64,000 nt of DNA from Pseudanabaena sp. lw0831 (GTDB lineage: Bacteria; Cyanobacteriota; Cyanobacteriia; Pseudanabaenales; Pseudanabaenaceae), in the NCBI RefSeq assembly GCF_016584665.1, contig NZ_BBJB01000066.1:1-64000 (forward strand), given 5' to 3'. This document shows, piece by piece, positions 7,593-15,103 of the stretch. Each line of letters starts with the position of its first letter. The first letter of the stretch is position 1. The notes under the pieces were generated by a model that saw only the letters and a list, made by a program, of their open reading frames with translations, had not been told where the DNA came from and did no database searches. The position numbers were made by a program, and so were the translations under genes.

Positions 7593-8106
7593 AATGCAAA
7601 CCTTTAAGTTGGCGCACAAGATGAATAATTTCTGGCAAAATTAGCTGCTCGATCGCTAGTTTCACAGCATTACTCGACCCAGGGAGCGAAAAAACTAACT
7701 TCCCTTGATAGATTCCTGCCTCCGATCGCGAGGCGATCGCTCTAGAGCCAACCTCTTGCCAACTTAGATAACGAAACATTTCGCCAAATCCTGGGAGTGT
7801 CTTTTCCAGCAAAGCAGCGATCGCATCATAGGTCGTATCTCGTGGCGCAATCCCCGTCCCACCATTGAGAATAATCGCATCAAGATCGGCGATCGCGGCT
7901 AACTTATACATTTGCTCGCGGATCTCGTCGGGTTCGTCTTTGACTAGGGTGTAGTATTCCAGCAGATGTCCTGCATTCGTCATCGATTGTTTGATAAAGT
8001 TACCGCTTTTGTCGGTTTCTGGTGTGCGGGTATCGCTGACGGTAATTACTGCAAAATGGACTTGATAGGACGGTGGATCGGGACAAGGATTTTGAGAAGG
8101 CTTCAT
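7591..8106 (-). CDS. MoaB/MogA-family molybdenum cofactor protein
   Basis: The 171-residue single-domain MoCF protein has the signature HFAVITVSDTRTPETDKSG at the N-terminus, the molybdopterin-binding loop NGGTGIAPRDTTYDAI near residue 85, and SRSEAGIYQGKLVFSLPGSS near the C-terminus. Family members adenylylate molybdopterin before molybdenum insertion (MogA) or are close relatives without that activity (MoaB). The sequence does not separate the two. No other moa/moe gene is in the window. The product is cytosolic. Confidence 0.88.
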   Translation of the reverse strand: MKPSQNPCPDPPSYQVHFAVITVSDTRTPETDKSGNFIKQSMTNAGHLLEYYTLVKDEPDEIREQMYKLAAIADLDAIILNGGTGIAPRDTTYDAIAALLEKTLPGFGEMFRYLSWQEVGSRAIASRSEAGIYQGKLVFSLPGSSNAVKLAIEQLILPEIIHLVRQLKGLH

Positions 8107-8204
8107 AGTTTTTAGTTAAGTATAACCTTGTAATGTTTTAGCATTTGCGCCACTATCTCCAAACTCATTACCAAAAATTTAGAACAAGGCTAACCCATGC
8201 TAAT

Positions 8205-8220
8205 ATATCAAATGTGATAT
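8205..8220. promoter_or_regulatory. Possible operator of the Gp49/XRE module
   Basis: ATATCAAATGTGATAT is a 16-bp inverted repeat (ATATCA/TGATAT) located 8 bp before the toxin start codon. That is where the antitoxin of such modules usually binds to repress the operon. It is inferred from position and symmetry only. Confidence 0.4.
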
Positions 8221-8228
8221 AAAGCGAT

Positions 8229-8561
8229 ATGGGAAATCAAAGTAAACCTTTAGTTTGGCTGCATGGAGAAGTTAAAACTCCGCCTTTCAGCCAAGAAATA
8301 CGGGTAGAAACAGGTGTTCTACTTAGGCAATTGCAGCAAGGAGTTTCTCTTGGATTACCTCATTCTCGTCCTATGCCAAGTATCGGAGAAGGTTGTCATG
8401 AGTTACGCATTCGAGATGCTGATAAAAACTGGAGAATCATTTATCGAATTGATGATGATGCAATTGTAATTGTGGAGGTTTTTAACAAATCAACGAGAAC
8501 GACTCCTAAGAATGTGATTGAAGTTTGCAAGAAACGCTTTTGTAAATACGATGCTGACTAA
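8229..8561 (+). CDS. Gp49/HigB-like toxin of a type II toxin-antitoxin pair
   Basis: The 110-residue protein carries the RelE-fold Gp49 (DUF891) pattern: a long middle helix with LLRQLQQGVSLGLPHSRPM, then GCHELRIRDADKNWRIIYRI with the catalytic-type Arg residues and a final beta strand IVIVEVFNKSTRTTP. These toxins are ribosome-dependent mRNA interferases. It is the first gene of a toxin-then-antitoxin order and is followed by an XRE antitoxin, as in HigBA-like modules. An AT-rich upstream region carries ATATCAAATGTGATAT, a short imperfect inverted repeat at about 8205-8220 that could be the autorepressor operator. Confidence 0.85.
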   Translation: MGNQSKPLVWLHGEVKTPPFSQEIRVETGVLLRQLQQGVSLGLPHSRPMPSIGEGCHELRIRDADKNWRIIYRIDDDAIVIVEVFNKSTRTTPKNVIEVCKKRFCKYDAD

Positions 8562-8574
8562 TAGGATTAATGCG

Positions 8575-8889
8575 ATGGATTTAGATAAAAGAGCGCGTTT
8601 GGAGTCTAAGGGATGGAAAGTTGGTACGGTTTCAGATTTTTTGGAGTTAACGCCTGAAGAATCTGTTTTGGTAGAGATTAAGTTGGCTCTTAGTCAAAGC
8701 TTGAAGGAGCGTCGGCAAAAGCTGATGACTCAAAGTGAACTTGCGTCTAAGATGAGTTCTAGTCAGCCTCGAATTGCTAAAGCTGAAAATGGTGATGCTT
8801 CTGTTTCTATTGAGTTATTGATTAGGGCAATGTTGGCGACTGGCGCGACTCCTCAAGATATTGGACAGGTTATTGCTGGAGTAGGGTAG
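8575..8889 (+). CDS. XRE-family antitoxin (copy 1)
   Basis: The chosen ATG at 8575 is preceded by AGGA at a good distance. Longer in-frame starts (TTG 8518, ATG 8551) would overlap the toxin. The 104-residue product has an N-terminal linker (LESKGWKVGTVSDFLELTPEE) and a C-terminal helix-turn-helix (MTQSELASKMSSSQPRIAKAE) typical of HigA-like antitoxins that neutralise the toxin and repress the operon. A nearly identical second copy without a toxin is at 11099-11413. The C-terminal 80 residues of the two differ by only one or two positions, so the duplication is recent. Confidence 0.85.
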   Translation: MDLDKRARLESKGWKVGTVSDFLELTPEESVLVEIKLALSQSLKERRQKLMTQSELASKMSSSQPRIAKAENGDASVSIELLIRAMLATGATPQDIGQVIAGVG

Positions 8890-8893
8890 GCGA

Positions 8894-8989
8894 GATCGCG
8901 AATATGAGCAGTTATTTCTGCAAGTTCTGCAAGGTGTGGCGGCGAATTGGGATTAGCAGAGGTTGATAAAACTTTTGGGCGATCGCTAG
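8894..8989 (+). pseudogene. Fragment of a cyanobacterial protein (EYEQLFLQVLQG family)
   Basis: Starting five bases after the antitoxin stop, one frame reads DREYEQLFLQVLQGVAANWD, then a TAG, then QRLIKLLGDR and a TAG. It has no start of its own. The same piece recurs in a differently damaged form at 10794-10935, where it follows a normal-looking N-terminus (MSWFKGLFGG). The pattern resembles the N-terminal segment of a family of large cyanobacterial TPR/scaffold proteins; that assignment is from memory and uncertain. Confidence 0.5.
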
Positions 8990-9045
8990 ATGTATACTCT
9001 AGAAAAATTTATAAGCTATGCTTAAAAGGCAAGGAGGGCAAATGT

Positions 9046-9309
9046 ATGACAATCAAAGAGCAATTAATTCGCGAAATTGAGCAAGCGCCTGAAGCCTCGC
9101 TGATTAAATTTATGCAGATTTGGCAGTTTGCTAAACAGTCAGGTTTTACAGCAATTAGTTCTGAGGATTGGGAACAACATCAGGAAACTTTGTTTGTTTT
9201 ACATAATGATGATCTTATGAAACAGATATCTCGTTCTATGGCAACCCATGAGCAACGGCAAGGTTATCAGCCTAGTAAGGAAGAGATGGATGAGATACTT
9301 AGTTTTTGA
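9046..9309 (+). CDS. Antitoxin of a YoeB-type pair
   Basis: The ATG at 9046 has a strong ribosome site (AAGGAGGG, 9030-9037). The upstream part of the open frame (from 8947) belongs to the fragment before it. The 87-residue product (MTIKEQLIREIEQAPEASLIKFMQIWQF...) lacks the classical Phd motif. It resembles the small cyanobacterial antitoxins whose N-terminus begins with a helix MTIKEQL and that precede Txe/YoeB toxins. The 3' end overlaps the toxin by 20 bases in another frame, indicating translational coupling. The partner gene makes the role likely. Confidence 0.75.
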   Translation: MTIKEQLIREIEQAPEASLIKFMQIWQFAKQSGFTAISSEDWEQHQETLFVLHNDDLMKQISRSMATHEQRQGYQPSKEEMDEILSF

Positions 9310-9553
9310 GGGTAATACATGGGAGGCTTATGAGGATCTCAGACAGAAAGATAAGAACCTTCACAAGAATCTTTGTAAAATCATCAAAGAGTTACTGCGG
9401 GATGATCCTGCTAAGGGTATAGGTAAACCAGAGCCGTTAAAGCATAAGCTTTCGGGCTTATGGTCGAGAAGGCTTTCTCAGAAAGATCGACTCATCTACA
9501 AATTCGATGATCAATACGTCTATATATTTGCGATCGGTGGTCATTACGATTAA
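9290..9553 (+). CDS. Txe/YoeB-family mRNA interferase toxin
   Basis: The start was set at ATG 9290, giving MRYLVFEGNTWEAYEDLRQK, the normal YoeB N-terminus. The 87 residues match the family length (about 85). Key features are the central KIIKELLRDDPAKGIGKPE and LKHKLSGLWSRRLSQKDRLIYK, and the C-terminal FAIGGHYD with the conserved His-Tyr needed for RNA cleavage. Both look intact, so the toxin is probably functional and kept in check by the overlapping upstream antitoxin. Confidence 0.92.
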   Translation: MRYLVFEGNTWEAYEDLRQKDKNLHKNLCKIIKELLRDDPAKGIGKPEPLKHKLSGLWSRRLSQKDRLIYKFDDQYVYIFAIGGHYD

Positions 9554-9558
9554 AGGAA

Positions 9559-9717
9559 TTCCAGTCTGGCATTCCGCGATCGCTTGAGGAGGTTGCGGCA
9601 AGTCGAGATATGTCGATAGATGCGCTGCTAAAATTTTATATTGGGAATGGGTTGCGCGAAGATAAGGCTAAGCTATTTAGCGATCGCAAATCTCTCCACG
9701 AAAAAGGCGATCGCTAA
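9559..9717 (+). pseudogene. 5'-truncated antitoxin-like fragment
   Basis: A frame with no start at its left end reads FQSGIPRSLEEVAASRDMS, then IDALLKFYIGNGLREDKAKLF up to a TAA. The piece IDALLKFYIGNGLREDKAK resembles the C-terminal part of small cyanobacterial antitoxin-like proteins (Y(I/V)GxGLRxD). The 5' end is lost right behind the YoeB stop, so it is read as a remnant of a deleted module. Confidence 0.45.
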
Positions 9718-9807
9718 GAAATAAATCCTAAAGAATCACAACATTCATGATTTCATATTTTCGTTGTAAGATCTAAATTATGAGAGATCTAACATTGAGG
9801 TAACGAA

Positions 9808-10035
9808 ATGGAAAATCAATTAATTGTAAGAGATCCTGAAATTCTCTCTGGAATACCTGTATTTAAGGAAACTAGAGTTCTTGTAAAGAACTTAGTTGAT
9901 TATCTTGAAGTAGGAGACTCTCTGGAAGAATTTTTAGATGACTTTCCCACTGTGCAGAAAGAAAAAGTGGTGGAGTTTTTAAATCTATCAATCAAATGTT
10001 ATTTGTCACATGATTATGAAAGTGCTGCTAGATGA
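9808..10035 (+). CDS. DUF433 antitoxin-like protein
   Basis: The 75-residue product shows the DUF433 pattern: DPEILSGIPVFKETRVLVKNLVDYLEVGDSLEEFLDDFP, a small winged-helix fold common in cyanobacterial addiction modules, usually followed by a DUF5615 PIN-like toxin. A ribosome site GAGGTAACGAAATG precedes it. Its C-terminus overlaps the start of the expected toxin gene, but that toxin is cut short after 20 codons. The antitoxin may thus be an orphan. Confidence 0.8.
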   Translation: MENQLIVRDPEILSGIPVFKETRVLVKNLVDYLEVGDSLEEFLDDFPTVQKEKVVEFLNLSIKCYLSHDYESAAR

Positions 10036-10078
10036 GTGCGTGCACAAAAAACAAAAGGGTTATTATAGGTATCTCTAA
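10016..10078 (+). pseudogene. Truncated DUF5615 (PIN-like) toxin
   Basis: Overlapping the DUF433 gene by 20 bases in another frame, an ATG opens MKVLLDECVHKKQKGYYRYL and then meets TAA. The beginning KVLLDECV is the hallmark of DUF5615 proteins (first catalytic Asp in LLDE), normally about 110-120 residues long. Everything after residue 20 has been lost and the following hicB gene begins 15 bases later. Confidence 0.7.
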
Positions 10079-10093
10079 TTACGTCAATTAATC

Positions 10094-10312
10094 ATGAAAC
10101 ACATCAAAATTGTGGTAGAAAAGCATCCAGAGGGTTATGTGGCTTATCCTTTAGGGATTCAAGGGGTTGTAGTTGGTGAGGGAGATTCCTATGAAGAGGC
10201 TCTCAATGATGTGAGATCGGCGATCTTGTTTCATGTGGAAACCTTTGGGCGATCGGTTTTAGAGTCTGAGTCTTCAGTGCTTGAGGCTTTTGTCGCTGAG
10301 GCGAGTGTGTAA
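10094..10312 (+). CDS. hicB: HicB-type antitoxin
   Basis: The 72-residue protein (MKHIKIVVEKHPEGYVAYPL) has the HicB partial RNase H-like fold: short beta strands, then GVVVGEGDSYEEALNDVRSAI. There is no C-terminal DNA-binding domain, which is usual for the short HicB class. Its stop codon overlaps the next start by one base (TAATG). Gene order is antitoxin-toxin, opposite to classic hicAB but common in cyanobacteria. Confidence 0.85.
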   Translation: MKHIKIVVEKHPEGYVAYPLGIQGVVVGEGDSYEEALNDVRSAILFHVETFGRSVLESESSVLEAFVAEASV

Positions 10313-10551
10313 TGGCTAAGTTTCCTGTTGATGCGCCTAAATCAAAGGTAATTAAGGTGCTTGAGAGTTTTGGATTTTCGATAGTACGGGAGAAGGAGCA
10401 TATCTCTATGGTCAGACAAAATACTGATGGAACAACGACTCCTTTAACTATGCCAAACCATAAGCTGATCAAGGGTTCTACTCTCAGAAGCATCTGTACT
10501 CAATCGGGAATATCGCGGGATGATTTTATTAGTGCTTATGAGAAGGTATAA
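10312..10551 (+). CDS. hicA: HicA-type mRNA interferase toxin
   Basis: The 79 residues show the HicA double-stranded-RNA-binding-like fold: VIKVLESFGFSIVREKEHISM, where the catalytic His is in the REKEH(I) position, then PNHKLIKGSTLRSICTQSGIS. The family usually reads G-S-H at the catalytic loop; here it is K-E-H, and the His is kept. One-base overlap with hicB couples translation. It probably cleaves mRNA when free of HicB. Confidence 0.88.
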   Translation: MAKFPVDAPKSKVIKVLESFGFSIVREKEHISMVRQNTDGTTTPLTMPNHKLIKGSTLRSICTQSGISRDDFISAYEKV

Positions 10552-10744
10552 ACATTTGCGCCCCGATCGCAAATCTCTCCACAAAAAATCTCGATCTGCA
10601 AATGCTGAACCCTCTTTGCCTTTATCGATAAATTATTCCTGCGGTTTGGGATTTTGCATTAATGTGTGAGGCTTTGGGCTAAGCATTCCCAATTTGATGG
10701 CATCTAAAAATTCATAAACATTTGTGGGAATGCTTAGCCCCTAC
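10551..10744. repeat. MITE-like repeat, copy 1 of a ~180-bp family
   Basis: The right end is GGGAATGCTTAGCCCCTAC. The body contains GCAAATCTCTCCACAAAAAATC and GCAAATGCTGAACCCTCTT, shared with copies at 30395-30575 and 62683-62865. The left GTAGGGG end is lost here. It accounts for most of the gene-free stretch 10552-10790. Confidence 0.6.
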
Positions 10745-10793
10745 GGAAAAAATTGCTAAAATTTTAGGAGCTTATAGCGAGGCTGGGTGCGTG

Positions 10794-10935
10794 ATGAGTT
10801 GGTTTAAGGGTTTGTTTGGTGGTAAGTCGGACGGATCGCTGTCTCTTGTACCGTTAAGAGATCGCGAATATGAGCAGTTTTTTGAAAGTTCTGTAAGATG
10901 TAACGACGAATTGGGATGAGCAGAGGTTGTTAAAA
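10794..10935 (+). pseudogene. N-terminal fragment of a cyanobacterial protein, frameshifted
   Basis: ATG at 10794 gives MSWFKGLFGGKSDGSLSLVP, followed by LRDREYEQFF. After a two-base loss relative to the fragment at 8894-8989 the sense continues in another frame as VL-stop-DVTTNWDEQRLLK. The paired damage proves a common ancestor with the first fragment, with NWDEQRLL here against NWD-TAG-QRLI there. No downstream portion of the gene is present; a MITE follows at once. Confidence 0.55.
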
Positions 10936-10961
10936 TAAGAAAACTTAAAAAGCACAGGTTA

Positions 10962-11026
10962 AGATCCCCGACTTTTTTTGTGAATTTGCAAATAACCTTT
11001 GCTTGCTTAGAAAAAGTCGGGGATCT
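10962..11026. repeat. 65-bp MITE with AGATCCCCGACTTTTT ends
   Basis: The terminal inverted repeats AGATCCCCGACTTTTT / AAAAAGTCGGGGATCT (16 bp, perfect) enclose about 33 bp. It shares only the AGATCCCC tip with the element at 1844-1918. Confidence 0.8.
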
Positions 11027-11098
11027 GTTCATTTGCAGACTTCTTTTGATGCCTTACTTGCCACATTTTTGTCCCAATTGATTAACAGGATTAATGCG

Positions 11099-11413
11099 AT
11101 GGATTTGGATAAAAGAACTCGTTTGGAGTCTAGGGGCTGGAAAGTTGGTAAGGTTGCAGATTTTTTGGAGTTAACGTCTGAAGAGTCTATTTTGGTAGAG
11201 ATTAAGTTGGCTCTTAGTCAAAGCTTGAAGGAGCGTCGGCAAAAGCTGATGACTCAAAGTGAACTTGCGTCTAAGATGAGTTCTAGTCAGCCTCGAATTG
11301 CTAAAGCTGAAAATGGTGATGCTTCTGTTTCTATTGAGTTATTGATTAGGGCAATGTTGGCAACTGGTGCGACTCCTCAAGATATTGGACAGGTTATTGC
11401 TAGTGTGGGGTAG
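11099..11413 (+). CDS. XRE-family antitoxin (copy 2, no toxin)
   Basis: A near-identical duplicate of the antitoxin at 8575-8889, including the leader CAGGATTAATGCG with its AGGA ribosome site. The helix-turn-helix segment (LMTQSELASKMSSSQPRIA) is unchanged. Differences cluster in the first 35 residues (for example KGWKVGTVSDFLELTPEESV against RGWKVGKVADFLELTSEESI). No Gp49-type gene precedes it; the 160 bp upstream hold the MITE at 10962-11026 instead. It may act as an orphan antitoxin that cross-neutralises the first toxin. Confidence 0.8.
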   Translation: MDLDKRTRLESRGWKVGKVADFLELTSEESILVEIKLALSQSLKERRQKLMTQSELASKMSSSQPRIAKAENGDASVSIELLIRAMLATGATPQDIGQVIASVG

Positions 11414-11461
11414 ACTAATGGAAAAGGAGAAAGGCAAAAGGAAAAATTTGTTTTTTATCTT

Positions 11462-11623
11462 ATTAATTATGACTTACGCAAAATCTAAATTGCCCTCATC
11501 CCCCAAACCCTTCTCCCTTTCTGGGAGAAGGGGAGTAAGAGATTTTTCTTGTTCCCCTCTCCCTTTTTGGGAGAGGGGCTAGGGGTGATGGTCTTAGCAA
11601 CTTCTGCGTAAGTCCTAATTAAT
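11462..11623. mobile_element. 162-bp MITE with ATTAATTATGACTTACGCA termini
   Basis: Termini ATTAATTATGACTTACGCA and TGCGTAAGTCCTAATTAAT are inverted with one mismatch over 19 bp. The interior carries two G/C-rich palindromes, CTTCTCCCTTTCTGGGAGAAG and CCCCTCTCCCTTTTTGGGAG. The second motif recurs next to larE/valS at 46776-46798. It has no coding capacity, as expected for a non-autonomous element mobilised by a transposase outside the window. Confidence 0.75.
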
Positions 11624-11688
11624 TGAAGTTGTAAAGACCCTAAGTTTGTTTGTATCCCAATTTTTTCTTTTTACTTGATTATTTCACT

Positions 11689-13980
11689 TTATAGGTCTTG
11701 ATGCGAGAAAAGAAGTAGATAATCCGCACACGATGACCAATTCTCTATCTCCTCATTCCTATAAAGAAAACCTCCTCCTACAGGGAGGTGTCCCCTTACA
11801 CTCATCACAGTTTCATTATATGCCTCAGCCTCAGGATAGATCATCTCTTCATCTCCGCTATACCATGCAGTCCGAGCACAGAATTTATCCCAAGTCTCAT
11901 CACTAGGATCACTAAAATCCAGCTTGCCACCACACTCGGCATAAATATCCTTCTGGACGCTAAAGCCATAGAGTCCGTTGCTATAATTCACTCATAGGCG
12001 ATCTAGGATTAATAAATCTTCGCAACAGAAAGTTTTAATATCATCCTCTCTCAACCATCTTTCTTCCTCACGATCCGTTATCTTAAGCATCAATTGCCAT
12101 GTTTCTTGATCTGCTTCATACCATTGTTTGTTTTTGAGATAGTTCTCAAGATTTTGATATAGCAAATGTCTAACATCAACCATTAGAGCCTTGAGCCGAT
12201 TTTCCCAAGTCGGATCGACTTTTTCGGGGCTGCGATATTCACGCAAACAGCCATAGGCTAATTTTGCTGCATCCACTCCCCTTTGACAAACCTGCGCCAG
12301 CATTTCCGTAAAACGCTTAGGCGGTAATTGGGCAGTGTAAAACAAAATAGTTTCGCGCCAAGAAGATTTATCCCAATTTTGTAAAACTATCTCATAAGCA
12401 GCCTCGCCCTGTTGCTCTAAATACGAAGCGGCAAAGTATCCTAAAAAGCTAAGATGCGGAAACTCATATTCACCTAGATCACGCTGTACTAATAATTCAC
12501 TGACAGTTTCAATCCTTCTCAAAAAGTCTCTAGGTAAAACTTCTTCTTGAGCAAATACAGGCTGTTTTTCTAAGAAGCTTAAAAGATTGCTTTGCTTAAT
12601 GGATATGCAATTGCTTTTTAACAAACCTAGAGCGATTAATTGAAGAATGCTTTGGCTCTTGTCAGTGGGTAATAACATCTTAATCCCCCTAGCTCTAGGG
12701 CGATCTTCTAACTGTAGCTTACAAATATTCTTATAAAGTTCTACTTTGCGGCGTGGTAATTGTATCCCAACATCAAAACGATGAAAGGTAGTCAGCATAT
12801 TGAGTAACAGTGGATTTTTGGATAGTTCCTGCAATTCAGGACGGTTAGGATCTTGTAATTGCTTGATCAGATCTTGAGTCTTACGTTCCGCCGATTCTTT
12901 AGCTTGTCGTTGAGCATGGTGATCATGAAAGCACCTCTCTTGACAGAGATACCAGCGCGTTACAAAATCAGCTTGCTGTTCTGGGCTAAAATCTTGAATC
13001 GTCAGAGGCGTAGCAGGACGAGTCGCCACATAATCCTCATAGCCTGAGGGGCGCGAGGTCAAGATAAAGATTGATTGATCATATTCTTGCATCTGCTCAC
13101 TAATCCAATGGCTAACCCTGTGACGATCTGCTTCTGGCAACTCATCAAATCCATCCAACATGACTAGGGCTTTACCGTGACGGAGGAGATTAGTTACCCA
13201 TCTTGGCGGTGGCTTTAAGAGTTGATTCTTTTTCGATATTTTTGGCAAATGGAAGTCAGTGATTAACTCAGATAAATTAGGGATAGAAGCTTGGCTAAGA
13301 ATTCCTTGATCTTGTTTTCAATCGCGTAGAAACATCAAGAAAGGAATTAATTTTGGGGCTTTAAATTTCCCATGCTTACCTTTGCCGTAAATGAGCGCAA
13401 TATGTTTGAGCAGAGTGGTTTTGCCAAATCCTCCTCTCTTGAGAATAACCATTTGCCGAAATCTTGATTCTTTGTGCGATCTCCGAATTAAATCCCATAT
13501 CCTGAGATTAGTTGCACTTAGCTCGCCACTAAGCTCTAAAGGTACAAATACCTCTTCGAGCATTGGTGTTGCAGTTTTATCAGGGTTGTAGCCTTCGGTA
13601 GTGTAGGGTGTATAAGGTTTAGCTTGTTGTTGGAGATATTTCGTGTCAAACCCTGCAAACTGCCACTCAATTGCTTCTTTGAGACTTTTGTTGAGATTGT
13701 CCAATCCTTCAACAAGTGACACTGCATCATCTATCGCCCGTTTGCTATAAATTTTGACTAACTTCTCAATAAAATTCTTACTATAGGCAGCCCATACTCC
13801 CGAAACCGCAGTCACAGGAAATAGTGCTATGGCTATTGCCCATTCTTGTTTAAGTAAAAATGCTCCGAAAGCATAACTCGTTCCACCCAAAGGCGACCAT
13901 CGCGCAATTGCAGCAAGCGATCGCTGTACAAATCTTTTTTCAGAACTAGGATCAGATTGCTTGTTTTGTTCTTGAGTCAT
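11689..13980 (-). pseudogene. NACHT-GUN4 NTPase gene with two in-frame TGA codons
   Basis: One frame of 764 codons runs from ATG 13980 to TAA 11691-11689, interrupted only by TGA at 13320-13318 (codon 221) and TGA at 11994-11992 (codon 663). Domains in order: an N-terminal region with two hydrophobic segments (residues 25-65), the NTPase with P-loop KRGGFGKTTLLK (residue ~182; the first canonical Gly is Lys) and Walker B ALVMLDGFDELPEAD, helical repeats, and a C-terminal GUN4 domain split by the second TGA (WYEADQETWQL upstream, VNYSNGLYGFSVQ downstream). GUN4 domains read D-x-L-W-x-x-Y-S at this point, so this TGA replaces a conserved Trp. NACHT proteins are STAND-type signalling or anti-phage ATPases; GUN4 binds tetrapyrroles. 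It is either a decayed gene or one read through. Confidence 0.8.
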
Positions 13981-14072
13981 GGTGTTTGGGGCGATCGCAT
14001 TTCACGCATTATAAACCGATAAAATAAATTGATATGATGAAAAATGCGATCGCTAGCTATAAGGAGTAACAA

Positions 14073-14315
14073 ATGAAACCCAACACCTTAAATCATGCAA
14101 TTACCATCAACACTGAAATTCAGCATGGTAAACCAGTAATCCAAGGAACAAGAATCCCCGTAGCAATTATCATTGGTTCTCTCGCAGGAGGCATGACCTA
14201 TGAAGAAGTTATTCAAGAATATGCAGTTACCCAACAACAAATCCTTGCATCATTAACTTATTTTGCAGAGCTTCTAAACTACGAAACAATCTATCCAATG
14301 GAGCAAGCCTTTTGA
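14073..14315 (+). CDS. DUF433 antitoxin-like protein
   Basis: The 80-residue protein matches the DUF433 consensus closely: ITINTEIQHGKPVIQGTRIP, then VAIIIGSLAGGMTYEEVIQEY and a final helix with ILASLTYFAELL. AAGGAG lies before the ATG. No recognisable DUF5615 toxin follows; the 190 bases downstream encode nothing convincing. Like the DUF433 gene at 9808, it is apparently left without its toxin. Confidence 0.85.
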   Translation: MKPNTLNHAITINTEIQHGKPVIQGTRIPVAIIIGSLAGGMTYEEVIQEYAVTQQQILASLTYFAELLNYETIYPMEQAF

Positions 14316-14504
14316 AATTACCAAACTTTTTTATGTCATATTGCTTGGGTCGATCGCATTACTTATCAAAAATTTGCGATCGCGAAAACTTTACCCTAGA
14401 CATAGATCTAGACCATCCCAACGCCATTGCAGCTCAGGAGGAACAATTTCTACATCTAGTGTCTGCTATGATGCATAGTGGAAATTTAAACACTAGATTT
14501 GTTT

Positions 14505-15098
14505 ATGGTGGCTCAAATTAAGACGGCTCAGATTAAGACGAATCCAACAAAAAACAACCACAATCAGACTACAACTAACGCAACAGCTCTCACCTCGCCT
14601 AAAAGCGCATCTATCGTGACCCCAATTAAAGGCAATGTGCAGGTGTTTATCGCGCCCCATCGCAATCTCTACGCTGATATCATCGCGCAAGGCTTGCGGG
14701 TAGCGGGTCAAGGCACACAGGTATTACTAGTACAACCATTTCAAACAGGGATTAATCAAGGCTTGAAAAATCCTCGGCGGCTGGTCGAAAACTTGGAATG
14801 GCTCCGTTGTGAAGCTCAGCGTGACTTGTCACAAGATGATATTGAACTGACCGATGCCGAGAAATTGGCGGTACTGGAGCTATGGGACTATGCCAAAGTT
14901 GCGATTAAGTTAGAACATGCAAGTTTAGTTATTTTAGATGAAGCGAATTTGCTTGTGGCGCGATCGCTAATCACAGAGGAAGAATTGCTAGAGGTGCTAG
15001 AAACGCGATCGCCCAAGGTCAATATCATCTTGACAGGTGCATCAATGCCTTCTCGCATTGCTGACTACGCTGAACAAGTCACCCACCGACGTAGTTAG
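14505..15098 (+). CDS. BtuR/CobO-like protein lacking the P-loop
   Basis: After a Gln/Thr/Asn-rich N-terminal tail (about 45 residues) the protein follows the corrinoid adenosyltransferase fold: NVQVFIAPHRNLYADIIAQG, GTQVLLVQPFQTG, LTDAEKLAVLELWDYAKVAI, then the Walker-B-like LVILDEANLLVARSLI and INIILTG-type ending (VNIILTGASMPSRIADYAEQ). The ATP-binding loop GTGKGK(T/S), present twice in the gene at 51339-52472, is replaced by APHRNLYA. It is therefore probably not an active ATP:corrinoid adenosyltransferase, but could be a partner or regulator. ATG 14505 is preferred over TTG 14499. Confidence 0.75.
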   Translation: MVAQIKTAQIKTNPTKNNHNQTTTNATALTSPKSASIVTPIKGNVQVFIAPHRNLYADIIAQGLRVAGQGTQVLLVQPFQTGINQGLKNPRRLVENLEWLRCEAQRDLSQDDIELTDAEKLAVLELWDYAKVAIKLEHASLVILDEANLLVARSLITEEELLEVLETRSPKVNIILTGASMPSRIADYAEQVTHRRS

Positions 15099-15103
15099 AC
15101 TAC

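Noticed and set aside
8947-9045. N-terminal extension of the YoeB-type antitoxin from 8947
   Set aside because: A strong ribosome site lies directly before ATG 9046, and the upstream sequence belongs to the EYEQLF fragment in another frame.
10203-10493. 96-codon minus-strand frame over hicB/hicA
   Set aside because: It is antisense to a clear hicBA pair with a one-base overlap and shows no known pattern.
11689-13980. TGA as a general Trp codon in this genome
   Set aside because: Several intact genes here end with TGA (cdaA, lysA, ycf20, the Uma2 gene at 61888, the antitoxin at 9046), so the standard code applies; only local read-through or suppression stays open.
14312-14521. 69-codon frame between the DUF433 gene and the BtuR-like gene
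   Set aside because: It starts with TTG without a ribosome site, matches neither DUF5615 nor any other toxin, and runs into the next gene.
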